Position numbers and translations under genes: made by a program
Notes under the pieces: generated by a model
The model's input: the letters and a program-made list of their open reading frames with translations, nothing else
Told to the model about the DNA's origin: nothing
Database searches by the model: none
Shown here: positions 36,277 to 43,946 of the stretch, piece by piece
Layout: each line of letters opens with the position of its first letter
How positions within the stretch are numbered: position 1 is the stretch's first letter
Assembly: GCF_000285535.1 (NCBI RefSeq)
Contig: NZ_HE610986.1
Span: 642,662-699,414 of the forward strand
DNA: 56,753 nucleotides
Direction: 5' to 3'
Source: Bacillus timonensis
GTDB lineage: Bacteria; Bacillota; Bacilli; Bacillales; Bacillaceae_L

Positions 36277-37827
36277 CTATGCTGTGTATCTCTGTTCGTG
36301 GGATGAAGATGATTGACGACCTAACATCAGCACTGAACCGTAGGACACAATAAACGCTAGAATTGTACTAATAAGGAACACGCCTATGGATGAAAAACCT
36401 AAGCTAAAGACGATTTCCTCATCCATATAGATTTCTGCAGATAACTTCGCAAGTCCTACGATTAATGCATTCGCAAGTCCGAAGGTAACGGCATAAGCTC
36501 CCAGCTCATAAAGAATGTTCCCTTGTGAAGATTTGATCAATTGTTTTCCAGCCCAGAAGTGCAAACCTAGAACAATAATAACTAGCAACCATGAGGCCAA
36601 CCCAAAACCACCAAGTTCTTCCTTTACCTCTTCTTTAAATTCTTCATTAAACTCTTCTTCATCTTCTGGGTCTGCTCCAGCCATAGATGCCTCCGCTCCC
36701 CCTAAAAGGGAATAGCTAGCCGTAATTTCTTCACCATAATTTTCCATACTTAATTTAAGTGTCTCAAATTGAGAGACATTCCACATGTAGGCTCCTACTT
36801 GAGTACCAAGAATTACGCCTTCACCATTATCAGTTGGGATATTTTCATTTAAAGAAATCACTGAGAATCCAACTACCATCGCCAAAGTAAGACCGACGAT
36901 TGAGTGTAAAATGGCACGGGAAATAGACAATCCATATCGATAATTAAACATACGTTGTTCTTTTGACAGACGAATCATTGCTCCGATGCTTGTAAAAATA
37001 AAACTAATGATAAATGCATTAAAAATGCTCTCGAAGAATGAATAGTCTGAAGTCAATACTAATGCTGTTCCCTCTGTAAAACCAGTTGGGTCTTTCATTT
37101 CCAATGAACTTCCAGCAAATAAGCTAAATAAACCTAAAATAATTGCATATGGTATCGAGAATGTTAAGGAGCGTGTTAATCTATCTATCATTGAGCTTTC
37201 TGGGTATTTACGTTGCATAAAAATGCCCATGACAATAAAGACTACCGCAGGAATGATTAATAGCAGAAACAGCCCGCTTGAAGTTTGAATAGATCCTTCA
37301 AATCCCATTGCAGCAATGTTAAAATTTAAACCCAGTAAATGACTAATCATCAAAACATCTGTAAAGGTCACAAGCTTGATATCTCCTAATAAATCACCAA
37401 AAAAACCAAGTTCATTACTTATTGCTTCACGTGCGAGGATATTCGCTGCAGAACTAATACCAAAAGAAATAATTGATAATATCACGATTGACATCCCGAC
37501 AAATTTCAAGGAATGAATCAATGTACTTTTATCTGTTAAACTAGCAATCAATCCTTTTTCACTTTGAACGTTTCCGCTCATCTGTGGAGCTGTTGATTCT
37601 GAAACTAATAACTTATCATCTTCTTTTTCAACAATCTTTTCAAAACTATGTCCACATGAAACACAATAATAACCACCTACTGTATTTTCATGACCACAAT
37701 GTTGACAGTACTTTTCACTATCACGGGATAAACGAACCCTCTCACTTACTTGGGATAACACGACCCCATCATTACTGCAGTACAGGGCTCCATCCGAATT
37801 TTTTGTTCCACAATTCTTACAAAACAA
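36277..37827 (-). CDS. Zinc-ribbon polytopic membrane protein
   Basis: A 516-aa protein with two N-terminal zinc ribbons. The first has Cys3, 6 and 17 but an Asp (CSND) where the fourth Cys should be. The second is complete (Cys41, 44, 55, 58). About eight membrane segments follow from residue 110. An acidic loop (DPEDEEEFNEEFKEEVKEE, about 380-400) precedes the last helices. No enzymatic motif is recognised. It lies between two other zinc-ribbon genes in the same orientation, 29 bp from the first, so a common envelope complex is plausible. Confidence 0.85.
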   Translation of the reverse strand: MFCKNCGTKNSDGALYCSNDGVVLSQVSERVRLSRDSEKYCQHCGHENTVGGYYCVSCGHSFEKIVEKEDDKLLVSESTAPQMSGNVQSEKGLIASLTDKSTLIHSLKFVGMSIVILSIISFGISSAANILAREAISNELGFFGDLLGDIKLVTFTDVLMISHLLGLNFNIAAMGFEGSIQTSSGLFLLLIIPAVVFIVMGIFMQRKYPESSMIDRLTRSLTFSIPYAIILGLFSLFAGSSLEMKDPTGFTEGTALVLTSDYSFFESIFNAFIISFIFTSIGAMIRLSKEQRMFNYRYGLSISRAILHSIVGLTLAMVVGFSVISLNENIPTDNGEGVILGTQVGAYMWNVSQFETLKLSMENYGEEITASYSLLGGAEASMAGADPEDEEEFNEEFKEEVKEELGGFGLASWLLVIIVLGLHFWAGKQLIKSSQGNILYELGAYAVTFGLANALIVGLAKLSAEIYMDEEIVFSLGFSSIGVFLISTILAFIVSYGSVLMLGRQSSSSHEQRYTA

Positions 37828-37856
37828 GTTGTTCTACCTCCTTTTCTATAAGTCTA

Positions 37857-38353
37857 CTAACCAATCGCTTTTGTCCCACAGCAAGGGCAGAAATTTGCAC
37901 CTGAGGGGATGGCTTCCTCGCATTTCACACAAGTTTCTTCTCCGCTCAACTCAACTTTCGTAGCTACCTCCACTTTAGCGCCACAGCCTCCGCAGAATTT
38001 CGCATCTACGCTGTTAGGAGTTTGACAGCTTGGACATATGATTGAATTTGAATCCGCACCTCTACTATTTAATTCTGCTACCTTTTTATTTGCTTGATAA
38101 ATATGGTGATCAAAACCAACTAACTTTGTAGTTAATTCAACAAGTTCAGAATCTGAAATTTCACCATTGCGAATCTTTTGATATGTAGCTTGACCTACTT
38201 CAAGTAGCACCATTGATTTTTTTGTTGATGCTTCATTGATTTCTTTTTTAGACGGCTAATTTCTTGAACAATCTGTAATTTTTGTTTACCTTGTTCAATT
38301 CCACCTTGGAATTTAGAAAGACCCTCTCCTAATTTTGCTTGTAAATTAGACAA
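37857..38353 (-). pseudogene. Double zinc-ribbon protein, frameshifted in a homopolymer
   Basis: The downstream frame encodes two zinc ribbons (CPSCQTP...CGGC; CVKCEEA...CPCC), but its ATG at 38213 lacks a ribosome site. Reading upstream, the frame from TTG 38353 gives SNLQAKLGEGLSKFQGGIEQ and then LQIVQEISRLKK, a typical N-terminal coiled coil, and breaks at a run of six A (plus T-run 38244-38249). One more A would give LKKEINEASTKKSMVLLEVG in frame. The whole gene would be 165 residues: coiled coil, then double zinc ribbon. It may be a sequencing error, a true mutation or a slippery phase switch. Confidence 0.75.
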
Positions 38354-38654
38354 AATGACCAACCCCTTTATTAAAATTGTAACCTTGGATATCGAATCTT
38401 TGGCAAAACATAATACTTTTGTACTATTTTTTAACCAAACTCCATATCATTTTACATACATTTCCTTAAATAGTAAACAATTCATGAACATTTTACTATT
38501 TTTAAATAATGTTACTCTCTATCTTTCTTCCTACTTTAATAAGGGCTAGGAGATAGGTTCGTCATCCCTCCATCTTTTTCCTAGGAAGCACAAAAAAGAC
38601 CGAGTATATTAACAATCGGTCAAAATTGCGCTATAGTTGTTTATTTCATACCAT
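38354..38654. other. Intergenic region
   Basis: A 301-bp AT-rich gap upstream of the zinc-ribbon set. It contains the terminator of the old yellow enzyme gene (38592-38621). A possible -35 TTGCCA lies near 38400 on the minus strand with a poor spacer. No gene is seen. Confidence 0.45.
38592..38621 (-). terminator. Rho-independent terminator of the old yellow enzyme gene
   Basis: On the minus strand GACCGAT and CTCGGTC-type arms pair (GACCGA / TCGGTC), followed by six T (plus 38592-38597). Confidence 0.8.
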
Positions 38655-39704
38655 CTAACGTTTGATATCTATTAATCTTCTAAAACCATCAACATACTGC
38701 TTGGGTACTTCCGTTTCTTTTTGTAAAGTAGCTGCAGCTTCTAATGCCCAATGGGGATTTCGTAGCATTCCTCGTCCTACTGCTACAAGATTCGCTTCCT
38801 CATTTCCGATAACAGCATTAGCTAATACAGGATCATCCAATCTCCCAACGGCTATGACTGGAACATGAAGGGCTTCCTTAATTTCTCTAGCTAATGGTAA
38901 TTGGTACGCTGCATGTGTACCAGGTCTACCTCGAGAACCGATTGGACCTTCACCACCTGAAGAGACATCAAACATGTCTACCCCAGCTTTTTGATATTCT
39001 TTTGCAAACTCGATACTTTCGTTAATTCCATATCCGCCTTCTACATACTCTTTAGCAGATATACGCATGATTAACGGCATATCTTCTGGCATTTCCGATT
39101 TGGCTGCTTCAATAATTTCTCGGCCGAACTTAGTCAGATCCCTTCCATACTCATCTTCTCTTTTATTTGTTAAAGGAGAGTGGAATTGATGGATTAAATA
39201 GCCATGTGCTCCATGCAATTCTATTGCGTCAAACCCTGCCTTTACTGCCCGTTGAATGGACTTACGAAACATTTCTACCATTTCTTTTACTTCTTCAGTA
39301 GACAAAGCTCTAGGTATCTTCGAATGTTCATTAAAGGGGATAGCAGAAGGTGCAACTGGTTCCGAAATATGTTCCGCCTTACGTCCCGTGTGGCCGATTT
39401 GAATAGCAATTTTTGCTCCATATCGGTGGCAGCCTTCTACAATTCTTGCTAAAGCAGGGATTTGTTCGTCTGACCATAACCCTAAATCGTAGTCAGAAAT
39501 ACGACCATCAGGCTGAACATCAGTCATTTCAATAATAATAAACCCAGCTCCACCAATCGCTCTATTTACATAGTGGAGGTAATGCCAATCCGTCGCAATC
39601 CCATCTTTATTCTCAACTGAATATTGACACATTGGTGGCATAACAATCCGGTTTTTTAGCTCTAATCCTTTTATATTATAGGGACTAAATAAATGTTCCA
39701 TCAT
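38655..39704 (-). CDS. namA: Old yellow enzyme, YqjM/NamA-type NADPH dehydrogenase
   Basis: A 349-aa FMN enzyme that reduces C=C bonds of alpha,beta-unsaturated ketones and aldehydes. Hallmarks of the thermophilic-like YqjM class are present: PMCQYS with Cys26, IQIGHTGRK, ELHGAHGYLIHQFHSP (the His pair that binds the substrate carbonyl), and GRGMLRNP. Length fits YqjM. The ATG follows AAAGGAG. It lies next to a FMN reductase and near the luciferase-like monooxygenase unit. It has no copy of the local TetR operator in front, so membership in that regulon is uncertain. Confidence 0.9.
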   Translation of the reverse strand: MMEHLFSPYNIKGLELKNRIVMPPMCQYSVENKDGIATDWHYLHYVNRAIGGAGFIIIEMTDVQPDGRISDYDLGLWSDEQIPALARIVEGCHRYGAKIAIQIGHTGRKAEHISEPVAPSAIPFNEHSKIPRALSTEEVKEMVEMFRKSIQRAVKAGFDAIELHGAHGYLIHQFHSPLTNKREDEYGRDLTKFGREIIEAAKSEMPEDMPLIMRISAKEYVEGGYGINESIEFAKEYQKAGVDMFDVSSGGEGPIGSRGRPGTHAAYQLPLAREIKEALHVPVIAVGRLDDPVLANAVIGNEEANLVAVGRGMLRNPHWALEAAATLQKETEVPKQYVDGFRRLIDIKR

Positions 39705-39752
39705 AAAAACTCCTTTGCTTTAAAACAAAGATTCCGCTTCATCGGACCAAAT

Positions 39753-39792
39753 GGGACAAGGAACCTGTCCCCTTGTCCCTACCCTTGTCCCT
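39753..39792 (+). repeat. REP element with extra tail
   Basis: GGGACAAGGAACCTGTCCCC then TTGTCCC, followed by a second ACCCTTGTCCCT. It abuts the TAG stop of the FMN reductase gene. Confidence 0.82.
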
Positions 39793-40336
39793 ATATGTTT
39801 ATTTCTTCTTTGTTCAATTTGTGTAGCTTGATTACGTCGTTTGCTAAGTGGGATAGTTGATTCAGGATTTCATTGTTTGCAATTTTGTTGTCTTTAAAGT
39901 CTTCACTATGAATGAACGCACTATAAGGTGATACATATGCATTGAAATAACCTGCAATTGGTCTTAATTGGTTTTCTATCATCAAATAATGATGATGGTT
40001 GCCAGCAGTTGCTATGAACCCAAATACTTTATGTTGAAATACTTCAGCAGGAATCAAATCGAATAGGTTTTTAAGAACCCCAGGTATCGAACCATGGAAA
40101 ATTGGTGTACCAACTAAAAAAACGTCCGCATTCGAAATCATTTCAATAACCTTTTTTGTGTCTTCCGAATAATCTTCAATGGCACGACCATCACAAAATT
40201 GTAAATCGTATTCTTTTAAATCCAATAATTCAATATCGATATTCGGGTCATATTCCTTAGCGAACTCTAATGCTTTCTCTACTGCAAGCCTTGTTTTCGA
40301 ACCAATAATTGTACCGCTAATACCGAGTAACTTCAT
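39791..40336 (-). CDS. NADPH-dependent FMN reductase, flavodoxin-like
   Basis: A 181-aa protein of the SsuE/ArsH-like flavodoxin fold. The N-terminal phosphate-binding loop is LLGISGTIIGSKTR. VGTPIFHGSIPGVLKNLFDLI and GFIATAGNHHHYLMIENQLRP match the family. It reduces FMN with NAD(P)H and may serve the nearby luciferase-like oxygenase or the old yellow enzyme. The ATG follows AAGGGGAG. A perfect palindrome TTCCTAATTAGGAA lies just upstream. Confidence 0.88.
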   Translation of the reverse strand: MKLLGISGTIIGSKTRLAVEKALEFAKEYDPNIDIELLDLKEYDLQFCDGRAIEDYSEDTKKVIEMISNADVFLVGTPIFHGSIPGVLKNLFDLIPAEVFQHKVFGFIATAGNHHHYLMIENQLRPIAGYFNAYVSPYSAFIHSEDFKDNKIANNEILNQLSHLANDVIKLHKLNKEEINI

Positions 40337-40349
40337 TCAGAACTCCCCT

Positions 40350-40363
40350 TTCCTAATTAGGAA
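40350..40363. promoter_or_regulatory. Perfect 14-bp palindrome upstream of the FMN reductase
   Basis: TTCCTAATTAGGAA is fully self-complementary and overlaps the ribosome-site side of the leader. It differs from the TetR-type sites nearby. Possible operator. Confidence 0.35.
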
Positions 40364-40484
40364 CTTTATCGTTTATATGTACATTCCAGAATTTTCTGTA
40401 TTCTCACTAAATTTGTTTCATCAATGTGATAGAAAAGGGAAAAGATATGTTTCTCATCCTTTCCCTTTTCGCGACTTTAGATTA

Positions 40485-41549
40485 TTAAACCGTTACTTCC
40501 TTTTTCTTAAATGCTGGAATGACTTCTTTAGCGAATAACTCCATTGTCTCCATTGTTTTCTTGTGTCCTAATTGGCCGAAGTTAAACCATCCGATATAAT
40601 GATTGACCCCAGCTTCTTCCTCTAGATATTTGATTCTCTCAATAATTTCTTGCGGAGAACCGAAGTTACCACCATTTTTCTCAATTTCTTCTAAACTTAA
40701 GCTTGCTGTAGACTTTTGGACTTTCTCGTAGAATTTATATTCATCAACTGCCTCTTTTCCGTCAGAGCCCGGAAGTAATGACGCTAGTAAATCATAGTAT
40801 TGTTTTGAATTCTTAACCGCTGTGATTTTCGCCTCCTGAGATGTAGGCGCCACATGAACTTGTTGCATTAACGGAAACTTATAATTTTCAGGATCATAGC
40901 CATTATCAATTAATACGTTTTTATAGGTATCAAAATTTCGTTTAATGATATCCATTGGTGTAAAGTTAGGTGATGTTAAAATATGTCTACCGGCTTTCGC
41001 CATAAGTTCAAACGTTTTGGTACTAACGGACGCATGATGTATTGGCACATGAGGTTGTTGAATTGGTTGTGGATGGATTTTGATATTTTCATAGTGATAG
41101 TGCTTTCCTTTAAAATTCACTTCCCCTTCTGTCCATGCTTGCCTTAAAATCTCGATGGTTTCATCAAATCTTTCTCTAGATTCATTTTGGTCAATTTTAA
41201 AACCATTAAATTCGGCAGGCTGATACCCGCGTCCAACACCTAAATCGAGGCGGCCATCACTAATAATATCAACTAAAGCAGCATCTTCAGCTAGACGAAT
41301 TGGGTTATAAAATGGCAAAATCGTTACTGCTGTTCCAATTCTAATCTTTTTTGTTTTTGCAGCTAAATGGGCTGCAAGCATTAATGGATTACCAATAATA
41401 CCGTATTCGGAAAAATGGTGTTCTGCAATCCATACAGAATCAAAACCAAGTTCCTCCGCATATGTTAGTTCCTCAATCGCCTCTTCAATCATTTGTTTTT
41501 CACTGTTTCCCTTTTTATAAGGAAATAAATTCATAACGCCAAATTCCAT
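40485..41549 (-). CDS. Luciferase-like (LLM) flavin-dependent monooxygenase
   Basis: A 354-aa TIM-barrel flavin oxidoreductase of the bacterial luciferase family. Recognised parts are DSVWIAEHHFSEYG near residue 38, IRIGTAVTILPFYNPIRLAED, ISDGRLDLGVGRGYQP and the C-terminal NHYIGWFNFGQLGHKKTMETMELFA, given here in pieces. Such enzymes use reduced FMN from a partner reductase to insert oxygen, for example in type II Baeyer-Villiger reactions or C-S and C-N cleavage. A flavin reductase gene is two genes upstream in the same direction. The ATG follows AGGAGG. A TetR-type operator lies 20 bp upstream. Confidence 0.92.
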   Translation of the reverse strand: MEFGVMNLFPYKKGNSEKQMIEEAIEELTYAEELGFDSVWIAEHHFSEYGIIGNPLMLAAHLAAKTKKIRIGTAVTILPFYNPIRLAEDAALVDIISDGRLDLGVGRGYQPAEFNGFKIDQNESRERFDETIEILRQAWTEGEVNFKGKHYHYENIKIHPQPIQQPHVPIHHASVSTKTFELMAKAGRHILTSPNFTPMDIIKRNFDTYKNVLIDNGYDPENYKFPLMQQVHVAPTSQEAKITAVKNSKQYYDLLASLLPGSDGKEAVDEYKFYEKVQKSTASLSLEEIEKNGGNFGSPQEIIERIKYLEEEAGVNHYIGWFNFGQLGHKKTMETMELFAKEVIPAFKKKEVTV

Positions 41550-41569
41550 AATATATTCCTCCTATTTTT

Positions 41570-41587
41570 ATACCTACCGGTTGGTAT
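41570..41587. promoter_or_regulatory. TetR-type operator before the LLM gene
   Basis: ATACCTACCGGTTGGTAT, with arms ATACC / GGTAT and an 8-bp spacer. On the minus strand a TAAAAT (plus 41592-41597) lies four bases before it. The -35 is weak. Confidence 0.75.
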
Positions 41588-41597
41588 CTGAATTTTA

Positions 41598-41888
41598 TTA
41601 AACTACTTCTTTTTCTAATGAACGATTCTGTTTAAATTCAACTAACTTTAATGTTAATCCTCCATTTCCAAACTTAATCTTGTCATTTTTCTCTTTTGAA
41701 AAACTAACATATTGTAAAAATAGTAAAATCGTTTGTCGCCTATCCTTAATATCCAATAAACCATCCTCGAAAAACCAAGAATCAATCGTATTAAATACAC
41801 CTCTATTTATCCCGTACTTTTGTATGCAGTACTGTACAAAAGATAAATCTGGTAGGTTTGTGATATATTTTATATCGACACTTTGCAT
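41598..41888 (-). CDS. Unknown 96-aa protein in the flavin monooxygenase unit
   Basis: A short soluble protein. The start is ATG 41888, after AAAGGAAGTG. It is rich in aromatic and charged residues (DSWFFEDGLLDIKDRRQ, FLQYVSFSKEKNDKIKFG). I recognise no family. It lies between the flavin reductase and the LLM monooxygenase, all in one direction, with a 48-bp gap that holds an operator. It may be a small auxiliary subunit or a ligand-binding protein. Confidence 0.7.
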   Translation of the reverse strand: MQSVDIKYITNLPDLSFVQYCIQKYGINRGVFNTIDSWFFEDGLLDIKDRRQTILLFLQYVSFSKEKNDKIKFGNGGLTLKLVEFKQNRSLEKEVV

Positions 41889-41937
41889 CACGATCACTTC
41901 CTTTCAATCGAACAACCCCATTTTTATGGTTTCACCT

Positions 41938-42438
41938 TTACGAATAAAACTCTGATGGGATTGGACCAAATTTTCTTCTGTGATACAACATTGGATTTTT
42001 CTCATTAAGACTTATATCGATTACTTCCCCAATTAGGATTGTATGATCCCCAGCTTCCACAGTTTTGAACGTTTTACATTGTAAAACAGCACGAGCCCCA
42101 TCAATTATAGGTAAGAAGTTATCTGATAACTCCCAAGAACAATTTCCAAATCGATCAACATTTTTACTTGCAAAGGTTTTGCATAGTTCCTGTTGGTCTT
42201 CAGAAAGGATATGAACCGCAAATCCCCTTCCTTCTGTAAAGGCTTTCAAAGAAGATACCTTATGATCAATCGACCATAGTATTAAGGTAGGCTCTAAAGA
42301 TACAGAGGCAAATGAGTTTACTGTTAAACCAACAGGGATTCCATCAGCATCCGTTGTAGTTACTATCGTTACACCTGTGGGGTAGTCTCCCATGGCTTTT
42401 TTGAATAACTCTTGACTTTGACTATCCATTTTTATCAT
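41938..42438 (-). CDS. Flavin reductase family protein (HpaC-like), monooxygenase partner
   Basis: A 166-aa FMN-binding split-barrel flavin reductase. Typical stretches are AMGDYPTGVTIVTTTDADG, GLTVNSFASVSLEPTLILWS and GDHTILIGEVIDI. It supplies reduced flavin to two-component monooxygenases, so it is the natural partner of the LLM enzyme downstream. The start is ATG 42438 after GAAGGGGTAAG, rather than the longer frame. The promoter and a TetR-type operator lie 70-120 bp upstream. Confidence 0.88.
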   Translation of the reverse strand: MIKMDSQSQELFKKAMGDYPTGVTIVTTTDADGIPVGLTVNSFASVSLEPTLILWSIDHKVSSLKAFTEGRGFAVHILSEDQQELCKTFASKNVDRFGNCSWELSDNFLPIIDGARAVLQCKTFKTVEAGDHTILIGEVIDISLNEKNPMLYHRRKFGPIPSEFYS

Positions 42439-42510
42439 TATATTTCTTACCCCTTCCTTCGTATTTAAAATTTGCATGTAATGCATATCATGTGAATTAA
42501 GTAAGTGTAT

Positions 42511-42530
42511 AATACCTACCAGTTGGTATT
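42511..42530. promoter_or_regulatory. TetR-type operator at the flavin reductase promoter
   Basis: AATACCTACCAGTTGGTATT: arms AATACC / GGTATT with an 8-bp spacer. It begins immediately after the -10 box on the minus strand. Confidence 0.8.
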
Positions 42531-42560
42531 ATTTTAACTAACAGACATCTTAGTTGTCAA
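42531..42560 (-). promoter_or_regulatory. Sigma-A promoter of the flavin reductase unit
   Basis: On the minus strand, perfect TTGACA (plus 42555-42560), an 18-bp spacer, then TAAAAT (plus 42531-42536). Confidence 0.75.
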
Positions 42561-42598
42561 CATAATTATAGGAATATTTGTAATTAACTGATATTGAA

Positions 42599-42627
42599 TT
42601 GACAACCTTGTAAGCGCTATATATAAT
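42599..42627 (+). promoter_or_regulatory. Consensus sigma-A promoter of the thiolase operon
   Basis: Perfect TTGACA (42599-42604), a 17-bp spacer and perfect TATAAT (42622-42627). A strong promoter of this kind needs a repressor to be controlled, and an operator follows at once. Confidence 0.9.
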
Positions 42628-42628
42628 T

Positions 42629-42646
42629 ATACCTACTAGTAGGTAT
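42629..42646. promoter_or_regulatory. TetR-type operator at the thiolase operon promoter
   Basis: ATACCTACTAGTAGGTAT is a perfect 18-bp palindrome starting one base after the -10 box, so a bound repressor would cover the transcription start. Confidence 0.88.
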
Positions 42647-42725
42647 TTTTTGTTGTGATAGTGAAAAAGTTAATTACATTGACAAACATGTAATCCACTA
42701 CAGGATGAAGGGGGAACAATAATAT

Positions 42726-43919
42726 ATGGTAGTTAATATGAGGGATGTTGTAATTGTAGAAGCAGTGAGGACCCCTATAGGTAAGTTTGGTGGTTCTTTA
42801 AAGGGAATTGACAGTGGGACACTTGGCTCAATTGTGATTAAAGAAGTAGTACATAGAACTGGGATTGATAAAAACGTAATCGATGAAGTGATTCTGGGAG
42901 AAGTTAGGCAGACATCTGAATCTTCGAATGTTGCAAGAGTTGCTTCCTTACGAGCTGGTTTACCTGAAAGTGCAACCGCTTTTACAATCAATCGTCTTTG
43001 TGCATCTGGTATGCAAGCCGTGGCATCAGCAGTCCAACAGATCCATTCTAATCAAGCGGAAATACTCATTGCTGGAGGAACCGAAAACCTAAGCAGAGCC
43101 CCTTATTATATAAGAAACTCTCGATTTGGTGATGGTCCCACCACTTTGATTGACTCTAATATGGAAAATGGCCAACAGCCTCAGGAGATTTATGGTTCTG
43201 ATTTAGGAATGGTTAAAACAGCTGAAAATGTTGCGGAACGGTTTTCAATTTCTCGGGAAGAACAAGATAAATTCGCATTAAATAGTCAAGTAAGAGCAGC
43301 GCAGGCAATCAAGGATGGAAAGTTTAAGGAGGAAATCGTTCCTGTAGAGGTTAAAAACAGGAAATCTACTACTTTGTTTGATACAGATGAATTTCCTCGA
43401 GAGTCATCTCTTGAAAAATTAGGAACATTAAAGCCCGTTTTAGGTCCAAAGGGTTCTATCACCGCAGGAAATGCCTGCGGACGGAATGACGGGGCATCGG
43501 CACTCCTTCTCATGACGTATGAAAAGGCTCGGGACCTTGGATTAGAGCCTCTTGCCAAAATCGTAGATTGGGCGACTGCTGGGGTATCTCCGGAGATTAT
43601 GGGCATCGGACCTGTACCAGCGGTAAATAGATTACTAGAAAGAACGAAAATGCGCTTATCAGACTTTGGCTTAATTGAGTTAAATGAGGCTTTTGCTGCA
43701 CAAGCTATTGCAGTCATAAATGAACTTGATTTGGATTACTCCAAAGTTAATGTAAACGGTGGAGCAATCGCCTTAGGTCACCCATTAGGTGCTACCGGAG
43801 CAAGAATCATGACAACATTACTATATGAAATGAAACGCAGAAATGAACAATATGGCTTGGCCACACTATGTGTAGGTGGCGGACAAGGTATGGCAACTGC
43901 AATTGAACTTCTAAATTAA
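42726..43919 (+). CDS. Acetyl-CoA C-acyltransferase (thiolase)
   Basis: A 397-aa degradative-type thiolase. The acylated Cys is in [12 protein letters not shown] (Cys92). [17 protein letters not shown] carries the His, and CVGGGQGMA carries the second Cys. It cleaves 3-ketoacyl-CoA with CoA at the end of beta-oxidation. First gene of a four-gene plus-strand operon (thiolase, ligase, MaoC, SDR) with gaps of 0-27 bp. Start ATG 42726 follows AAGGGGGA. An internal ATG four codons on is also possible. Confidence 0.93.
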   Translation: MVVNMRDVVIVEAVRTPIGKFGGSLKGIDSGTLGSIVIKEVVHRTGIDKNVIDEVILGEVRQTSESSNVARVASLRAGLPESATAFTINRLCASGMQAVASAVQQIHSNQAEILIAGGTENLSRAPYYIRNSRFGDGPTTLIDSNMENGQQPQEIYGSDLGMVKTAENVAERFSISREEQDKFALNSQVRAAQAIKDGKFKEEIVPVEVKNRKSTTLFDTDEFPRESSLEKLGTLKPVLGPKGSITAGNACGRNDGASALLLMTYEKARDLGLEPLAKIVDWATAGVSPEIMGIGPVPAVNRLLERTKMRLSDFGLIELNEAFAAQAIAVINELDLDYSKVNVNGGAIALGHPLGATGARIMTTLLYEMKRRNEQYGLATLCVGGGQGMATAIELLN

Positions 43920-43946
43920 AAATAATTCAAATTTGTAGGAGGAACC

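Noticed and set aside
38355-38549. 64-aa plus-strand frame in the gap before the old yellow enzyme
   Set aside because: No ribosome site and no recognisable features. It overlaps the likely leader of the zinc-ribbon set.
38655-40336. Including the old yellow enzyme and FMN reductase as certain members of the TetR regulon
   Set aside because: No ATACC-N8-GGTAT site lies in front of either gene. The FMN reductase has a different palindrome.
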